A DNA stretch of 64,000 bases from Piper betle (GCA_033002965.1 JAURVB010001856.1:72501-136500), one strand, 5' to 3'; positions 45,080 to 57,121 are shown, counted from the first letter of the stretch. Made by a program: numbers and translations. The notes: a model not told the origin generated them from the letters alone.

Positions 45080-47640
45080 ATAAATTTTAATACATCAAAT
45101 TATAATTAAGTATTATAATTATTCATTATCATAGCTTTAGCCCACTGGGAGATTGTTATGATTTATTTATTTAATTAGAGTGAATAGAAAGTATTTGTAT
45201 TTCTTAGTTAACCCACATAGAGAGATATTTTAATATTTTTTCTAGTTTTGTCATTGAAGTAATACATGAATCTATTTTGTGTTAAAGTCTTTGCCCACAT
45301 GTACATTTAAATAACATATTGATTCATTTTAGTATGTTTGTATTGATAAGAATACAACTGCAGTGATGGTGTATATTGTGCATCAATATTTTTTATAGTA
45401 AACATAATTATATGTTTCTTGTACTTGTTTTATCTTTGATAATTTCTGAGGTTCCTTATTTAAGTGGTGATTATAATTATAAGGAATGGAGGGAGAAAGT
45501 CTTTTATTTGGAGTTCATGGGCCATAATTATGCTCTTCATATGGATGAGCCTCCTGTTCCTAATAAATCTAGCACTCAAAGCAAAAATTTATTGTAAGAA
45601 CATTGGGAGCTATCAAATCACTAGAGCTTGATGTCCATTTAGTCTTGCATTATAACTAATATTCGTGGGCTGTCAAGGATTATATAAAGGCTATTAATCA
45701 ACAATTTGAGAATTCAAATAAATCATTGGCTAGTGCCCTGATAGCAAAATTATCATCAATGAAGCTCACCGGCATTATTATGGAAATGAGAGACAATGTT
45801 TTTCAGCTTAAGTCTATGGAGTATTGAGATTTATTAGTCTTTTTAGTTGCATTTTACTCTTAACTCTCTCACATATGAATACGGTCCTTTCAAAATAAGT
45901 TATAACATACGGAAAAATTGTCAATAAATAAATTTTTGACCATGTGTCTTAAAGAAGAAGGGAGATTGATTCATGAAATGGGTGAAAGTATACATATGAT
46001 AACTTACGGAGAAAGCAAGAGAGAAAGTTGGATATATAATGGGAAAGGCAAAAGACCTATCCAGCTTAATGACAAGAGAGATTCTAAACATTTCTTCTAT
46101 AAAAAGAAGGGACATACAAGGAAGTATTGTCCTAAATGAAAGGCATGGCTTGAGAAAAAAAGTAATCTCATCTCATTTATCTGTTATGAATCTAATATGG
46201 TTGATGTTTTATCATAACACTTGGTTGATTGATTCTGGTTCTACAATCCATGTTTCGAAGACCATTCAAGGCTTCTTACATCGATGGAAAGTGAACAAGG
46301 CATCTATTCTAGTAACTCCATACAAGGTTTCTTACACCAACGGAAGGTGAACCAGACATCTATTCTGGCAACTCAATGCGTTCACATGTAGAAGTTGTTG
46401 GGAGATGTAGACTTATTTTAAATTCTAGGTTTGTACTTAATCTAAAAAATAATCTATAAAAGACCTTTTATATTCTTAGTTTTTCGAGAAACTTAATTTC
46501 TATTTCAAGACTTCATACATTTGGGTTTTTCATTTAACTTTTTTCAAAACATTTTTAGTATGTTGCATAACTTTGTTGTTCTAGGAAATGGTACTATGAA
46601 TAAAGGTATATTTCAAATCCACTTGCAAGATGATGTCCCTTGTAACCTAATGGCTATGAATGATTTTGATGGTCTAATGCATTGTGTTATGAATGAAAAA
46701 TCCTCGAAACTGTGGCACTGAAGATTGAGACATATCTCACTCGAAAGAATCAAAAGACTTGCAAATGATGGAGTTTTTAAAATTCTTGATTTTATAGATT
46801 TTGATACTTGTATGGACTGCATTATGGGTAAGCAGACCAATATGTCTAAGAAGGGTTCTAGGAGTTCTGAGCTATTAGAAATCATGTATAGAGATATATG
46901 TTGTCATTATATGGATTCATATGTTTAGAAATACTTCATCTTATTTATCGATGACTATTCATGATACATGCATCTCTACATGCTTGATAATAAGCACGAA
47001 GCATTAGATGTTGTTAAAATTTTTAAAGCGAAAGTAAAGAGAAATAATGTAGTAAACAAATTAAAATTGTAAGATCTAATAGAGGTGGAAATTTATGGTA
47101 GGTACATTGATTGTGCATAAGCACGTGGTCTATATGTAAAATGTCTTCAAGAACATGGTATTATTGCATAATATACTATGTGTTGCTCACTAGATCAAAA
47201 TGGTGTAGCAAAACGAAGAAATAAGACTCTATTGAATATGGTGAGGTGTATGTTTAGTAACTCCAAACTTCATTCATTGTGTAGGGAAGTCCTTAAGACA
47301 ACATTGTACATATTAAACTAAGTCTCTACTAAGGTTGTTTATAAAACAGCATTTGAGTTATTGAAAGGTTGGAAACCGAGTTTGAAATATATACGTATTT
47401 GAGACTGCCCCTTGAAGTAAGGGCTTGTAACCCTCAAGAAAGGAAGTTAGACCTAAGGACTATTATTGGGTATTTCATTGGTTATCCCAGAAAGTCCAAA
47501 TGTTATATTTTTTATCAACCATCTAATGCCACTAGATTTGTGTAATCAAAAAATACAAAATTTCTTGAGAATGATGTGAATAGTGAGAATGTTCAACATG
47601 GAAACTTAGTTTATAAAAATGATCAACATATTTCTGAAAA
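45080..47640 (+). pseudogene. Copia element: gag, zinc knuckle, protease, integrase
   Basis: Leader 45080-45420, then gag (SEVPYLSGDYNYKEWREKV and FMGHNYALHMDEPPVPNKS at 45440-45580; LASALIAKLSSMKLTGI near 45730). The open frame 45918-46139 ends HFFYKKKGHTRKYCPK, a zinc knuckle whose first two cysteines are changed. Protease LIDSGSTIHVSKTIQGF at about 46225-46275 keeps the DSG motif. Pre-integrase and integrase from 46700: RHISLERIKRLANDGVF, TCMDCIMGKQTN, FIDDYS, then DQNGVAKRRNKTLLNMVR, where the usual catalytic glutamate of GVAER is lysine (codon 47211-47213). FELLKGWKPSLKYIRI follows. Similarity fades near 47640; no reverse transcriptase follows. Stops and frameshifts throughout. Confidence 0.85.
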
Positions 47641-48108
47641 TTACGGCCTTGGTTTCGAGTCATCTGAGTACAATGGCAGAAGATATAGGAAGATGTAAGG
47701 GCTTAAGTTTGTATGTTTGTGTTGATATTTGTTGTGCTTAATGTGCCGACTTATATTATATGTTTATGTTTGAAATTGCTTAGCATACCTCTCTTACACT
47801 TATTGCTTTGTGGGGTTTGTTTGAAGTGTAGAATTTTCTTCGTAGGTACTAGGATACCCATTAGTCAGTTTGTTATTTGCAGTATCTATTTTCAGATTGG
47901 TAATTAAATATTTGATTACAAACTTTTTTTCCTATATGTGTAGGTGAGTTTCTTGGTGATGATCATCATTAATGGACGGATCGGAGAGGCCATGACTGGA
48001 AATTGTGCATGTGATGTTATGGTATGTTTCATGTGGGGACCATTTATGAGATGTAGATATATTATTTTGTGGACAAGCGCCCTGAATTTCATTTTTGAGA
48101 CTTGTATA
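47641..48108. other. Unassigned sequence left of the family A element
   Basis: No recognised gene. CTATATGTGTAGGTGAGTTTC at 47932 could be a splice acceptor, and GTTTGCAGGATG at 54587, beyond the inserted element, another. Together they hint at a transcribed region interrupted by the insertion at 48109-54518, but no protein can be named. Confidence 0.25.
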
Positions 48109-49313
48109 TGTAACACCCCAAATCTGGTTTATGCTCGGGAACCGAACCAGAATGTCACTAGTCCCGATTAGGTCGACTAACCCAAACCCAACCATAAGGA
48201 TCTACTCTCAGTGTCTCGAGATAGAAGATGTTATCGCCATGCATGGATGAATGCACAAAAATAAACTTAACATTCTACTACATGGATAACATGACAAGCA
48301 ATTTTCACACCAAAATAACTACGATGAAAAATCGATAAAAATTCGTAAAATAAGGCAGACTGAGTTTCCCTAAGAAGTACAATTTAAGGCCTCCCTGTCA
48401 AATCAATTTACACACCAACAACAATTGAAATAGAATTATTAAAAATTTCAAGAAAAATAAAATAAACATGTATACATACTATATTCTATCACATCAAAAC
48501 ATTCACGACATTTGGGTCTTGACACACTCATTCATTCTATTCACATTTCACTTTTATCATTCGACTTTCACATTAATATCACTATCCATTTTTTATTTGC
48601 CACAATCTTCATCATAAGTATTTCATTGTTCATAATAACATAACACAATTAAAATAGTTAAAATAAATATTCAGTTGGCACGTGTGCGTGTGTGCAAGAG
48701 ATGTTATTGCTCCTCCGTCCAAACTATCTCATCCTACTCATGATCGTGACCTCCATATATTATAAAAACACATGAGTAACAAGTGATACTGGTTCAAAAA
48801 TATAACTAATATCAAACTGACAATGAGAGCAAACTCTCATATGAAAGAAAACATTGTGAAATCTCTGAAGGGCATCTATTGTCATATCCTAAGCCATTTT
48901 TCTTACTTCCATATCCACTTGCATAGCACGGTTGTCGGTTCTGGCCTACGACTAGCTCATACCACTTGCGTGGCATGGTTGTCGGTGGCTTCAACTTGCA
49001 CATGAAGCTAGCATAACATGGTTGTCGGTATTTCCAAGTTTTGTCTGGCACATGCCACTTGCGTAGCATGGTTATTAGCGGCTTCGACTGGTACATGCCA
49101 CTTGCATAACATGGTTGTCGGTTCCGGCTAATGACTGGCACATGCCGCTTGCGTGGCATGGTTGTCGGCAGCTTGAACTAGCACATGTGCTAGCATAACA
49201 TGGTGGTCGAAATTTCTGGCTTACGTCTGGCTCATACCACTTGGTGGCATGGTTGTTGGCGGCTTCAACTAGTACATGTTCGCTCATGTAGTATGGTTAT
49301 TGAAAAACACGAA

Positions 49314-49356
<43 letters not shown>

Positions 49357-50581
49357 TCTGGGTAGGGATTTATATACTAAGCCCGAAGGCAACTTGTGGT
49401 GGATTTTGTTTTAAAAACATACTCAAGGGATCTCATCCTCAAGGGTTATTAATTCAAAAGATCAATCTATTAAATGACCCGGGTTAAGTGGGATCCAATA
49501 ATATGCCACTTAACTCGTCCTGCAAATAATGAAACAATACCTAATCGAGTAGAGCATAAAACAAGAAGCGAGTCCTAAACGGACCTGGTAGAAACTCCAA
49601 TCGTGTTCTCGTACCTAAGCGGCGTGCTCCTACTTCGTACCCACACATCATATCTATAAACTAACACCAACTAACTGAATGGTGCATCAAACTCAACATG
49701 AATATCACACGTACACTGCAATCATCATCTAACAATAGTCAAACAATCATCAATGTAAGAATATCGCATCCTATTAATCCCAATTTTATTACATTTTTCT
49801 AAGTTACGTTGCAGTCTATTAGCATGCTCAAATTTAATTTACTAAATTAGATCCCTAAGTATCAATCAAATCATGCAAATCTTCACTTAATTCACAATCA
49901 GACATTTATCACAACAACTAATCATTCCTAGAATGTTGTGCAAATAATTATAAATTTAAATAATTAAAAACTCTATACCTAATCTTCAGTCACACGGTGA
50001 TGGTGACAAAGTTGTGTCTGACTCGAGTGTGGATTGTGGGGAAGATGAAAGAAAAGGAAGAAGGAAGTTGAGTAAGAAAGATGATGGTGGATAATGACAG
50101 AAGTGTGGAATATATAGATGTTAGGGTGAGAAAAAGAATGGTCGTTTAGAAAAACAAATCGTTATCTAAGAAAAACAAATGGTCATCTATGAAAACGAAT
50201 GGTCTCTAGTAATTAAAACTTAACTCGACTCTGACTCGAGTAAAAAATAATATTAACTTGTAAATAAAAACCTCATAAAATATAATGCACATCAATGACA
50301 TGCTCTAGAACTAATAACCCACCCAAACTACCCGTTACACATCCTAATACGTTATTTAGCCTAAAAATAATTCTACTATTTAATTAAAATAAATAAAGAA
50401 AAATCTTGTGTACTCTAATATATTTTGATAACTCATTCTGATGATGTCTTACTAGCATTATTATCATATACTTGGGCACACATGACTCTCATGCTTCATC
50501 ACACAAGACCAGCCTCGGCTTGGTACGCGTTTTTGAAATTGACCCGACTATATTACCCTAACTCGAATCACGAGTTTTACA
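48109..50581 (-). mobile_element. 3' LTR of the family A element
   Basis: Plus strand reads TGTAACACCCCAAATCTGG to CACGAGTTTTACA. It shares the AGTAACAAGTGATACTGG, ACGGACCTGGTAGAAACTCC and CTTGGGCACACATGACTCTC blocks with the other LTR. (TA)n run at 49317-49354. Just outside, the minus strand reads AATTTTTATAAGGAGGGAAG then AT before the LTR, a plausible polypurine tract. Confidence 0.85.
48900..49300. repeat. Minisatellite of CATGCCAC...GTGGCATG hairpin units
   Basis: About seven degenerate units, roughly 45-60 bp, built on GGCACATGCCACTTGCGTGG, CATGGTTGTCGG and GCGGCTTCGACTG. Each core CATGCCAC-TTGC-GTGGCATG is an inverted repeat (8-bp stem, 4-nt loop). The same array is at 52845-53235 and from 63795 to the window end. 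The 115-codon minus frame at 48812-49159 is a read of this array. Confidence 0.8.
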
Positions 50582-50939
50582 ATCTTCCCTCCTTATAAAA
50601 ATTTGGTCCTTGAAATTTTAAATTAAGGAGGCTTCACTCTGGTAGCTATGTGTGCATACATGTCACGTCTGCTGTATCCTCTAGTGCTTCTACAATTGTG
50701 GTTGTGTCCATCTTCACTGCGCATGATGGTGCTAAAGTGAACAATTCTGCTGGTGGTGTTATCAGCATTCCTCTTTGATCCAAAGCTATTTGTTTTTGTC
50801 CTATCATGGTAGTCATTATTCCTCTCTGGATCAGATCCCTTTGTTATTGTTTCGATAATTGCTGACCACTATTTCTCTATCCCTGCCCTTGGTTTTGGTG
50901 GTCTCTTTGTTGTTGTAATGGGTTAGCTGGAAGCATTAG

Positions 50940-51900
50940 TCACTGTGGCGGTGCTGGAAGGGCTGGCTATTGGCACTGAGTAGTTAAACATTCTACCACC
51001 CTATGTCTTGGTTGACCACATCTAAAACATGCGTTTGTACCCGCTTTGCATATTCCTTTGTGACGGCAATATTTTTGGTGTCTGTTCTCCTGAACTTGTC
51101 CATCCATGCCTCTCATTGTAGCTGGGGCATCTATTTCATACCTCTGTTGTGTCCCCTGATTCAATTGATATTGTTGAAGGTGTCATTGTCTCTGATTATA
51201 GTCTCGGCAGTCAAGTAGTCAAAATTGCTTAGCTTCGATTGCAGCTAGCACCATGTCCCCAAAAGTGGCTCCTATCAATCAGTACTAAACAAATCTCATA
51301 GTGTAGACTTTCATAAAAACGATCGACTCTTGATTGTTTTGTTGGCATTAAATTCAGTGTAAATCTTTCAAATGTTATGAATCGGGCTTTGTACTATGCC
51401 ACACTCATGGGTCCCTGTCTAAGTATCTGAAAATCACTTTCCTCCCTCTCTATGGATTTGTCCAAGGCACTCGATAATCCACTTCAAGCTCCTTACTATT
51501 TTTTTAACTCCTTCCCACAATGAACACATGTCCTATGGAAGCAAGACTAATGTGATGACATGCAAAAGATAGACACCTGTCAGATTCCTGTTGGCACCTG
51601 CTATCATCTAAATCTTGTACAAGATGGGATCTTATATCCATTCTTCTTTTGCTAGCACTAAAACATGTTCTGCTCACATCTAACTGAGTAAACATTCTGA
51701 TATCATGATAAAAATCCCTAGCATTAACATGTCAGCTCAACTAAGGCTAGTTACACATATTTGTGATCAAGTCTTGAATACACTATTATGCAACTAACTT
51801 ATGATAAAATCTGCATGTAAAGAAAATGGACAGAAACATACCAACCATCTACACTCGGAGCAATCTTTGCGCATAGATCACGTATGAAAACATCTTCTAA
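50940..51900 (-). pseudogene. Gag remnant of the family A element
   Basis: Around 51290-51480 the minus strand, across frames, gives FQILRQGPMSVA, YKARFITFERFTLNLMPT and SRVDRFYESLHYEI, the usual chromovirus-like gag region. Frame 51164 to 50967 ends with a CCHC zinc knuckle, CFRCGQPRHRVVEC (50988-51029, spacing C-X2-C-X4-H-X4-C intact). No pol follows before the 3' LTR. Stops interrupt the capsid part. Confidence 0.7.
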
Positions 51901-51920
51901 CTGAATCAACCGAGAGTTTA

Positions 51921-51931
51921 CTTTGATACCA
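51921..51931 (-). other. Primer-binding site, initiator tRNA-Met type
   Basis: Minus strand TGGTATCAAAG, one change from the usual TGGTATCAGAG of plant gypsy elements, a few bases inside the LTR that starts at 51937. It fixes the element's orientation as minus. Confidence 0.75.
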
Positions 51932-51936
51932 AAAAC

Positions 51937-54518
51937 TGTAACACCCTAAATCTAATCCACACTCGGGAACCAAACCAGAATGTCACTCGTCCCAGTCAGG
52001 TTGGATAACCCAAATCCAACCCTAAGGATCTATTCTCGGCATCTCGAGATGGAAGATTCATATCGCCATGCATGAATGAATGCACAAAAATAAACCTAAC
52101 ATCTACTACATGGATGACATGACAAGCAATTTTCACACCAAAATAACAATGAAGAAAAATCAATAAAAATTTGTAAAATAAGACGGACTGAGTTTCCCTT
52201 AAAAATGCAATTAAGGGCCACCCAGTCAATCTAATTTACACACAACAACAATTGCAAAAAAATTATTAAAAATTTCAAGAAAATAAAATAAACATGTATA
52301 TGTACTATATTCTATCACATCAAAACATTCACGACATTTGGGTCGTGACCAACTTGTTCATTCTATTCACAATTCACTTTTATCATTCTACTTGCACATT
52401 AATATCTGTTTCAAATCATAATATCACTATCTATTTTTTATTTACCACAATCTTCATCATAAGTATTTTACTGTTCATAATAACATAACACAATTAAAAT
52501 AGTTAAAACAAATATTCGGTCGACGCGTGTGCGTGTGTGCAAGAGATATCACCGCTCCTCCGTCCAGGCTGGCTCATCCTACTCATGATCGTCACCTACA
52601 TATACTATAAAAACACGTCAGTAACAAGTGGTACTGGTCCAAAAATATAATCAATATCAAACTAACTATGATAGCAAACTCTCGTATGAAAGAAAACATC
52701 GTGAAATCTCTGACGGGCATCTACTGAACTGAAATCATCTTGAACTTATCTATTACTATTGATGCCTCGGCATATTCTAATTTCACTTTTTGGTCCCTTA
52801 GGACTACTATCATATCCAAAGCCCTTTTTCTTACTTCCATACCCACTTGCGTAGCACGGTTGTCAGTTCCGGCTTACGACAGGCACATGCCACTTGAGTG
52901 GCATGGTTGTCAGCGGCTTCTACTGGCACATAAAGCTAGCATAATATAGTTGTTGGTATTTTCGGCTTACGTTTGGCACATGCTACTTGCGTAACATGGT
53001 TGTTAGCAGCTTCGACTGGCACATGCCACTTACGTAGCATGGTTGTCTATTCCAGCTTATGACTGGCACATGCCACTTGCGTGACATGGTTGTTGCAGCT
53101 TGAACTGGCACATGTGCTAGCATAACATGGTGGTCGGTATTTCCGGCTTACGTCTAGCTCATGCCACTTGGTGGCATGGTTGTTGGTGGCTTCAACTGGT
53201 ACATGTTCGCTCGTGCAGTATGGTCATTGAAAAACACAAAAACTATATATATATATATATATATATATTGGTCTGGGTAGGGATTTATATAATTGGCCTG
53301 AAAGCAACTTATGGATCTTGTTTTCAAAAACATACTTGAGGGATCTCATCCTTGAGGGTTATTAATTTGGAAGATCGATCAATTAAATGACCTGAGTTAA
53401 GTGGAATCAAATAAAACGTCACTTAACTCGTCCTGCAAGTAATAAAACCATCCACAATAGAGTAGAGCGTAAAATAAGAAGCGAGTCGTAAACAGACTTG
53501 TTAGAAGCTCTAATCATGTCCACGCGCCTAGGTGGCGAACTCCTACTCATACCTACACATCAAATCTATAAGCTAATGTCCACTAACTGAATGATGCGTC
53601 AAACTCTACTTGAATATCACACGTACACTGCAATCATCATCTAATAATAGTCAAACAATCATCCATGTAAGAATATCTCATCCTATTAATCCCAATTTTA
53701 TTACATTTTTCTAAGTTGCATTGCAGTCAATTATCATGCTCAAATTTACACTAACTATCACTCAAATTATACAAATCATGACTTAATTCACAATCAGACG
53801 TTTATCACAATAGTTAATCATTCCTAGCATGTTGTGCTAATACTTATAAATTTAAATAATGAAAAAGTATATACCTAATCGTTAGTCACACGGCGACGGT
53901 GACGGCGACAAAGTTGTGGCCGACTCAAGTGATGATTGTAGGGAAGATGAAAGAAAAACAAGAAGGAAGTTGAGTGAGAAGGATGATGGTGGTAGAATGA
54001 TAGACGTGTGGAATATATAGATATCAGGGTGAGAAAAACGAATGGTTGTTTCGAAAAACAAATGGTTATCAAAGAAAGATAAATGGTCGTCTAAGAAAAT
54101 GAATGGTCGTCTAGTAATTAAAACTTGACTCAACTCCGACTTGAGTAAAAAATAATGGTAGCTCGTAATAAAAAAATCCCATAAAGTATAATATACATCA
54201 ATGACATACTCTATAACTAAAAACCCACCCAAACTGCCCGTCATGTGTCCTAATACGTTATTCGGCTTAAAAATAATTCTACGATTTAATTAAAATAAAT
54301 AAAGAAAAAATCTTGCATACTCTCATATATTCTAATAACTCATTTTGTTGTTGTCTTACTGGCGTTATCGTCATATACTTGGGTATATAAGACTCTCATG
54401 GTTCATAACACAAGACCAGCCTCGGCTCGGAACATGTGTTCTAAAATTGACCCCACTAAAATTAACGGTCGAACCGACCGGTTCAGACTATAATATGACT
54501 CAAATAACGGGTTTTACA
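51937..54518 (-). mobile_element. 5' LTR of the family A element
   Basis: Plus strand reads TGTAACACCCTAAATC to AATAACGGGTTTTACA. Same block order as the other LTR, including the hairpin array (52845-53235) and a (TA)n run of 26 bp at 53244-53269, shorter than in the partner LTR. The 120-codon minus frame at 53882-54244 and similar frames are shadows. Confidence 0.85.
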
Positions 54519-55261
54519 GTATGTGATGGTATGGCTTTCGGTCCCTTGATCGTATACTCCTTATCCTTTATTATTACCATATTGTTTGCAGGATGATAAC
54601 TTAAGGACAATAATTAACAATTGTATGTAGGGTTTTGTTTAAGCCTCTAACTCTTGGAATTGATGATTGGTGCTTGTCAAGGTATGCTCATTATATTGGG
54701 TTGTAGCTGTGTGTATGGTTCTGTAATATGATAAGAAGTGCTCACAGTTTCAGAGTAATATAAGGATTCATGGGAAGGCCAAGTATTTGGGTATGAAGCC
54801 CCTTGCCATTTGAAGAATGCATGAGAATGTAGTTAAATGACTTATGAGGTATGCGGAATAGCGAATCACATCTGAATTGATTTTTTAGTAAAATATTTTG
54901 CATTATAAATAAATTAAATAACTCAAAGTTGCAACTAGTTATAAGAACGGGATCATAGACTAACATTCTTGAAAATTCTAATTTATTAGCTAGAGGGGAG
55001 GTGTTGCTTTTGTTGTGTCTAAGAGTGCTCATTTTCATACATAAAATTCACCTTCTTAAATGTTGGGGAGTTGTTGCCTCTATTGTATCTCAGAGTGCAC
55101 ATAGTAAGAGCACACCCATTGAACAATATCCGCGTCAAAAGTTATAGTAAAAAAATAAATAAAGGGGAACCAAATTGATCCAAAAAATATATATTATTTG
55201 GTTCATTTGGAACCAAAATTTCAAAATTTGATAAAAACATTTGAGTAAGAGAAATTTTATT
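54519..55261. other. Unassigned sequence right of the family A element
   Basis: No gene recognised. Two words recur: GTTGTTGCCTCTATTGTATC near 55070 and a relative, GTGTTGCTTTTGTTGTGTC, near 55000, each followed by AGAGTGC. They suggest an old short duplication. Confidence 0.3.
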
Positions 55262-55500
55262 GGTAAAATTAAATTTAGCATGTATAAATTTCAAAATTAA
55301 TGACTAATAATGTAACTAACTTGATAATTCATATAAAACATAAATATAAATATTTTTGTTCAACAATTTTTTTGGTTCTGCTTGTTTCGAACTAAGCCTA
55401 ACTTTTAACCTCCTTGTCCAAACCACAATGAACCTAAACTTGGGCAAAACCTACTAAATGCGGTTTATTCAGTTCAAACAAGTTTCTTTACAGATAATCA

Positions 55501-56250
55501 TTAAGTTTGATGGATTATAAAGGGAATAACGAAGGCGACAAACAAGGCCATGAAGAGTATGGCTGCTCCAGTTATGATTTTAATCTTTCTCGCCAATTCA
55601 GGTTCATCCGCTGAAAAGATGCCCACATTTAAAAGTGGGTGAACCAGAAGGAGCTCCCCCAAAGAGGAAAGAGGAAAGCATAGAGAGCAAGGAAGCCACA
55701 AGAAAGAGTCTTTCAAAGACACTTGTCCCCCGCTAACCGTTAGAACTGCTTAGTATGGCTATAATCCCCGCAATGGAGACTCCTGTTGCCCACATTCCAA
55801 TTTTCAATCCGAACTTGAGCATTGCAACGCAACATGAGTTCCAAGTGACTCTTTTTCTGCTCTTGCTACAGTTGCCACCTCAATGCCTGGCCTTCCACTA
55901 GATTCTATGATCTAGAATGAGTTCTACAAATAAAACAATGCTATGCATAACATAGAGTTTTTGTATTGGAAAGGCTTTAGGCTCTGCTATACCTTTGCTT
56001 CACGGCCCCCATCCTGAAATTCCTCTTGGGGGTGCATTTGCATGTTCTCCAGCTTCAATATCATCATCATTCACTAGTTATTATTTTTATAAAACACTCT
56101 TAGGTTTCCAAGTAATCTTTGAACTTAATAGAAATACAGTAGACTCATCGAATGTACGTACCTCTGAAGGCTCAAAATGAATTTTTTTGTAGGGACTGGG
56201 ATGTTACTGGGAACAAAAGTAAAAGCAAGCACAAGAATGAAGGTGATCAT
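55501..56250 (-). pseudogene. Uncharacterised membrane-protein gene, copy B
   Basis: Minus strand, start ATG at 56250: MITFILVLAFTFVPSNIPVP, a signal-like hydrophobic N terminus. Exon 2 lies near 56000-56075. Exon 3 (about 55920-55501) includes a C-terminal open frame with FLWLPCSLCFPLSSLGELLL, VHPLLNVGIFSADEPELARK and IITGAAILFMALFVAFVIPF, probably two or more membrane segments. The KIGMW tryptophan codon (TGG) is intact here. Frame breaks between the conserved exon 3 halves make it unlikely to be functional. Family not recognised. Confidence 0.6.
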
Positions 56251-57001
56251 AACCTTCATTCTTGTGCTTGCTTTTGCTTTTGTTCCCAGCAACATCCCAA
56301 ACATCCCAGTCCTTGCAAAACAAAATCATTTTGATCCTTCAGAGGTATGTACATTGGATGAGTCTACTTCTTTTCTGTTAAGTTCAAAGATACTTGCAAA
56401 TCCACGAGTGTTTTATAAAAATAATTAGAGGTGAATGAAGATGATATTGAAGCTAGAGGACCCAAGAGGAATTTCAAGATGGGGGTCGTGAAACAAAGGT
56501 ATAGCAGAGCTTAAAGCCTTTCCAATACAAAAGCTCTATGTTGTGCATCTCAATCAACAATCTAAGATAAATAGCAATGGTTTATTTGTAGAACTCGGAG
56601 CGGATTGAAGAATCTAGTGAAAGGCTGGGCATTGAGGTGTCAACTGTACCAAGAGTGGAAACAAAGTTACCTGGAACTCATGCTACAATGCTCAAATTCA
56701 GGTCGAAAATTGGAATGTGAGCAACGGGAGTCTCCATTGCAGGAATTATAGCCATACTAAGCAGCTCTAACCATCAGTCGGGGACAAGCGTCTTTGATAG
56801 ACTCTTGCTTGTGGCTTCCTTGCTCTCTATGTTTTTCTCTTTCATTTCTGAGGGAGCCCTTGTGGTTCACCCACTTTTAATGTCGACATCTTTTAGGCAA
56901 ATGAACCTGAATCGGCGGGAAAGATTCAAATCATAACTAGAGTAGCCATACTCTTCATGGCCTTGGTCATCGCCATTATTATTCCCCTTATAATCCAATG
57001 A
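56237..57001 (+). pseudogene. Uncharacterised membrane-protein gene, copy C
   Basis: Plus strand. Exon 1 56237-56344 (MKVIITFILVLAFAFVPSNI, signal-like), GT-AG intron to about 56430, exon 2 to 56498 (VNEDDIEARGPKRNFKMG), intron 56499-56591, exon 3 56592-57001 (RIEESSERLGIEVSTVPRVE, then KIGM and a TGA in place of TGG; GVSIAGIIAILSSSNHQSG; DRLLLVASLLSMFFSFIS; a frameshift; ILFMALVIAIIIPLII). A predicted intact protein would be about 230 residues: secreted or membrane-targeted N terminus, hydrophilic middle, three or four hydrophobic segments. I do not recognise the family. Copies A and C share the TGA. Confidence 0.65.
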
Positions 57002-57121
57002 ACTTATTGATTATTTGTAAGGAAACTTGTTAGAACTGAATAAATCGCACTTATATCATTTTTGCCCCCGTTCAGGTTCATTGTGATTTGGACAAGGTGG
57101 TTTAAAGTTAGGTTTAGTCAT

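Larger units (their letters stand above)
48109..54518 (-). mobile_element. Complete non-autonomous family A gypsy element (LARD-like)
   Basis: Minus-strand LTR element: 5' LTR 51937-54518, primer site 51921-51931, internal 50582-51936, polypurine tract near 50582-50604, 3' LTR 48109-50581. Flanking 5-mers GTATA and GTATG differ at one base, a target duplication. The interior is only about 1.36 kb, with gag traces and no protease, reverse transcriptase, RNase H or integrase. LTRs of about 2.5 kb with such a short interior fit a large retrotransposon derivative mobilised in trans. Both LTRs carry the hairpin repeat array and a (TA)n run. Confidence 0.85.
55393..57121. repeat. Long inverted repeat (head-to-head gene pair), 7-nt loop
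   Basis: Left arm about 55393-56243 and right arm 56251-57121, each about 850 bp, are reverse complements over exons, introns and the 3' flank. The centre is GAATGAAGGT-GATCATA-ACCTTCATTC (56234-56260). Near the centre pairing is almost perfect for some 60 nt, broken by a 9-nt tandem insertion in the right arm (AACATCCCAAACATCCCAG). The outer ends pair through GTTTAGGTTCATTGTG-like and GTTAGGCTTAGT-like blocks. Confidence 0.85.

Noticed and set aside
48812..49487. Cysteine-containing repeat proteins
   Set aside because: They are reads of the hairpin minisatellite and the (TA)n run in the LTR.
55105..55260. Possible MITE end (AAGAGCACACCCATTG)
   Set aside because: No matching inverted end or target duplication was found nearby.
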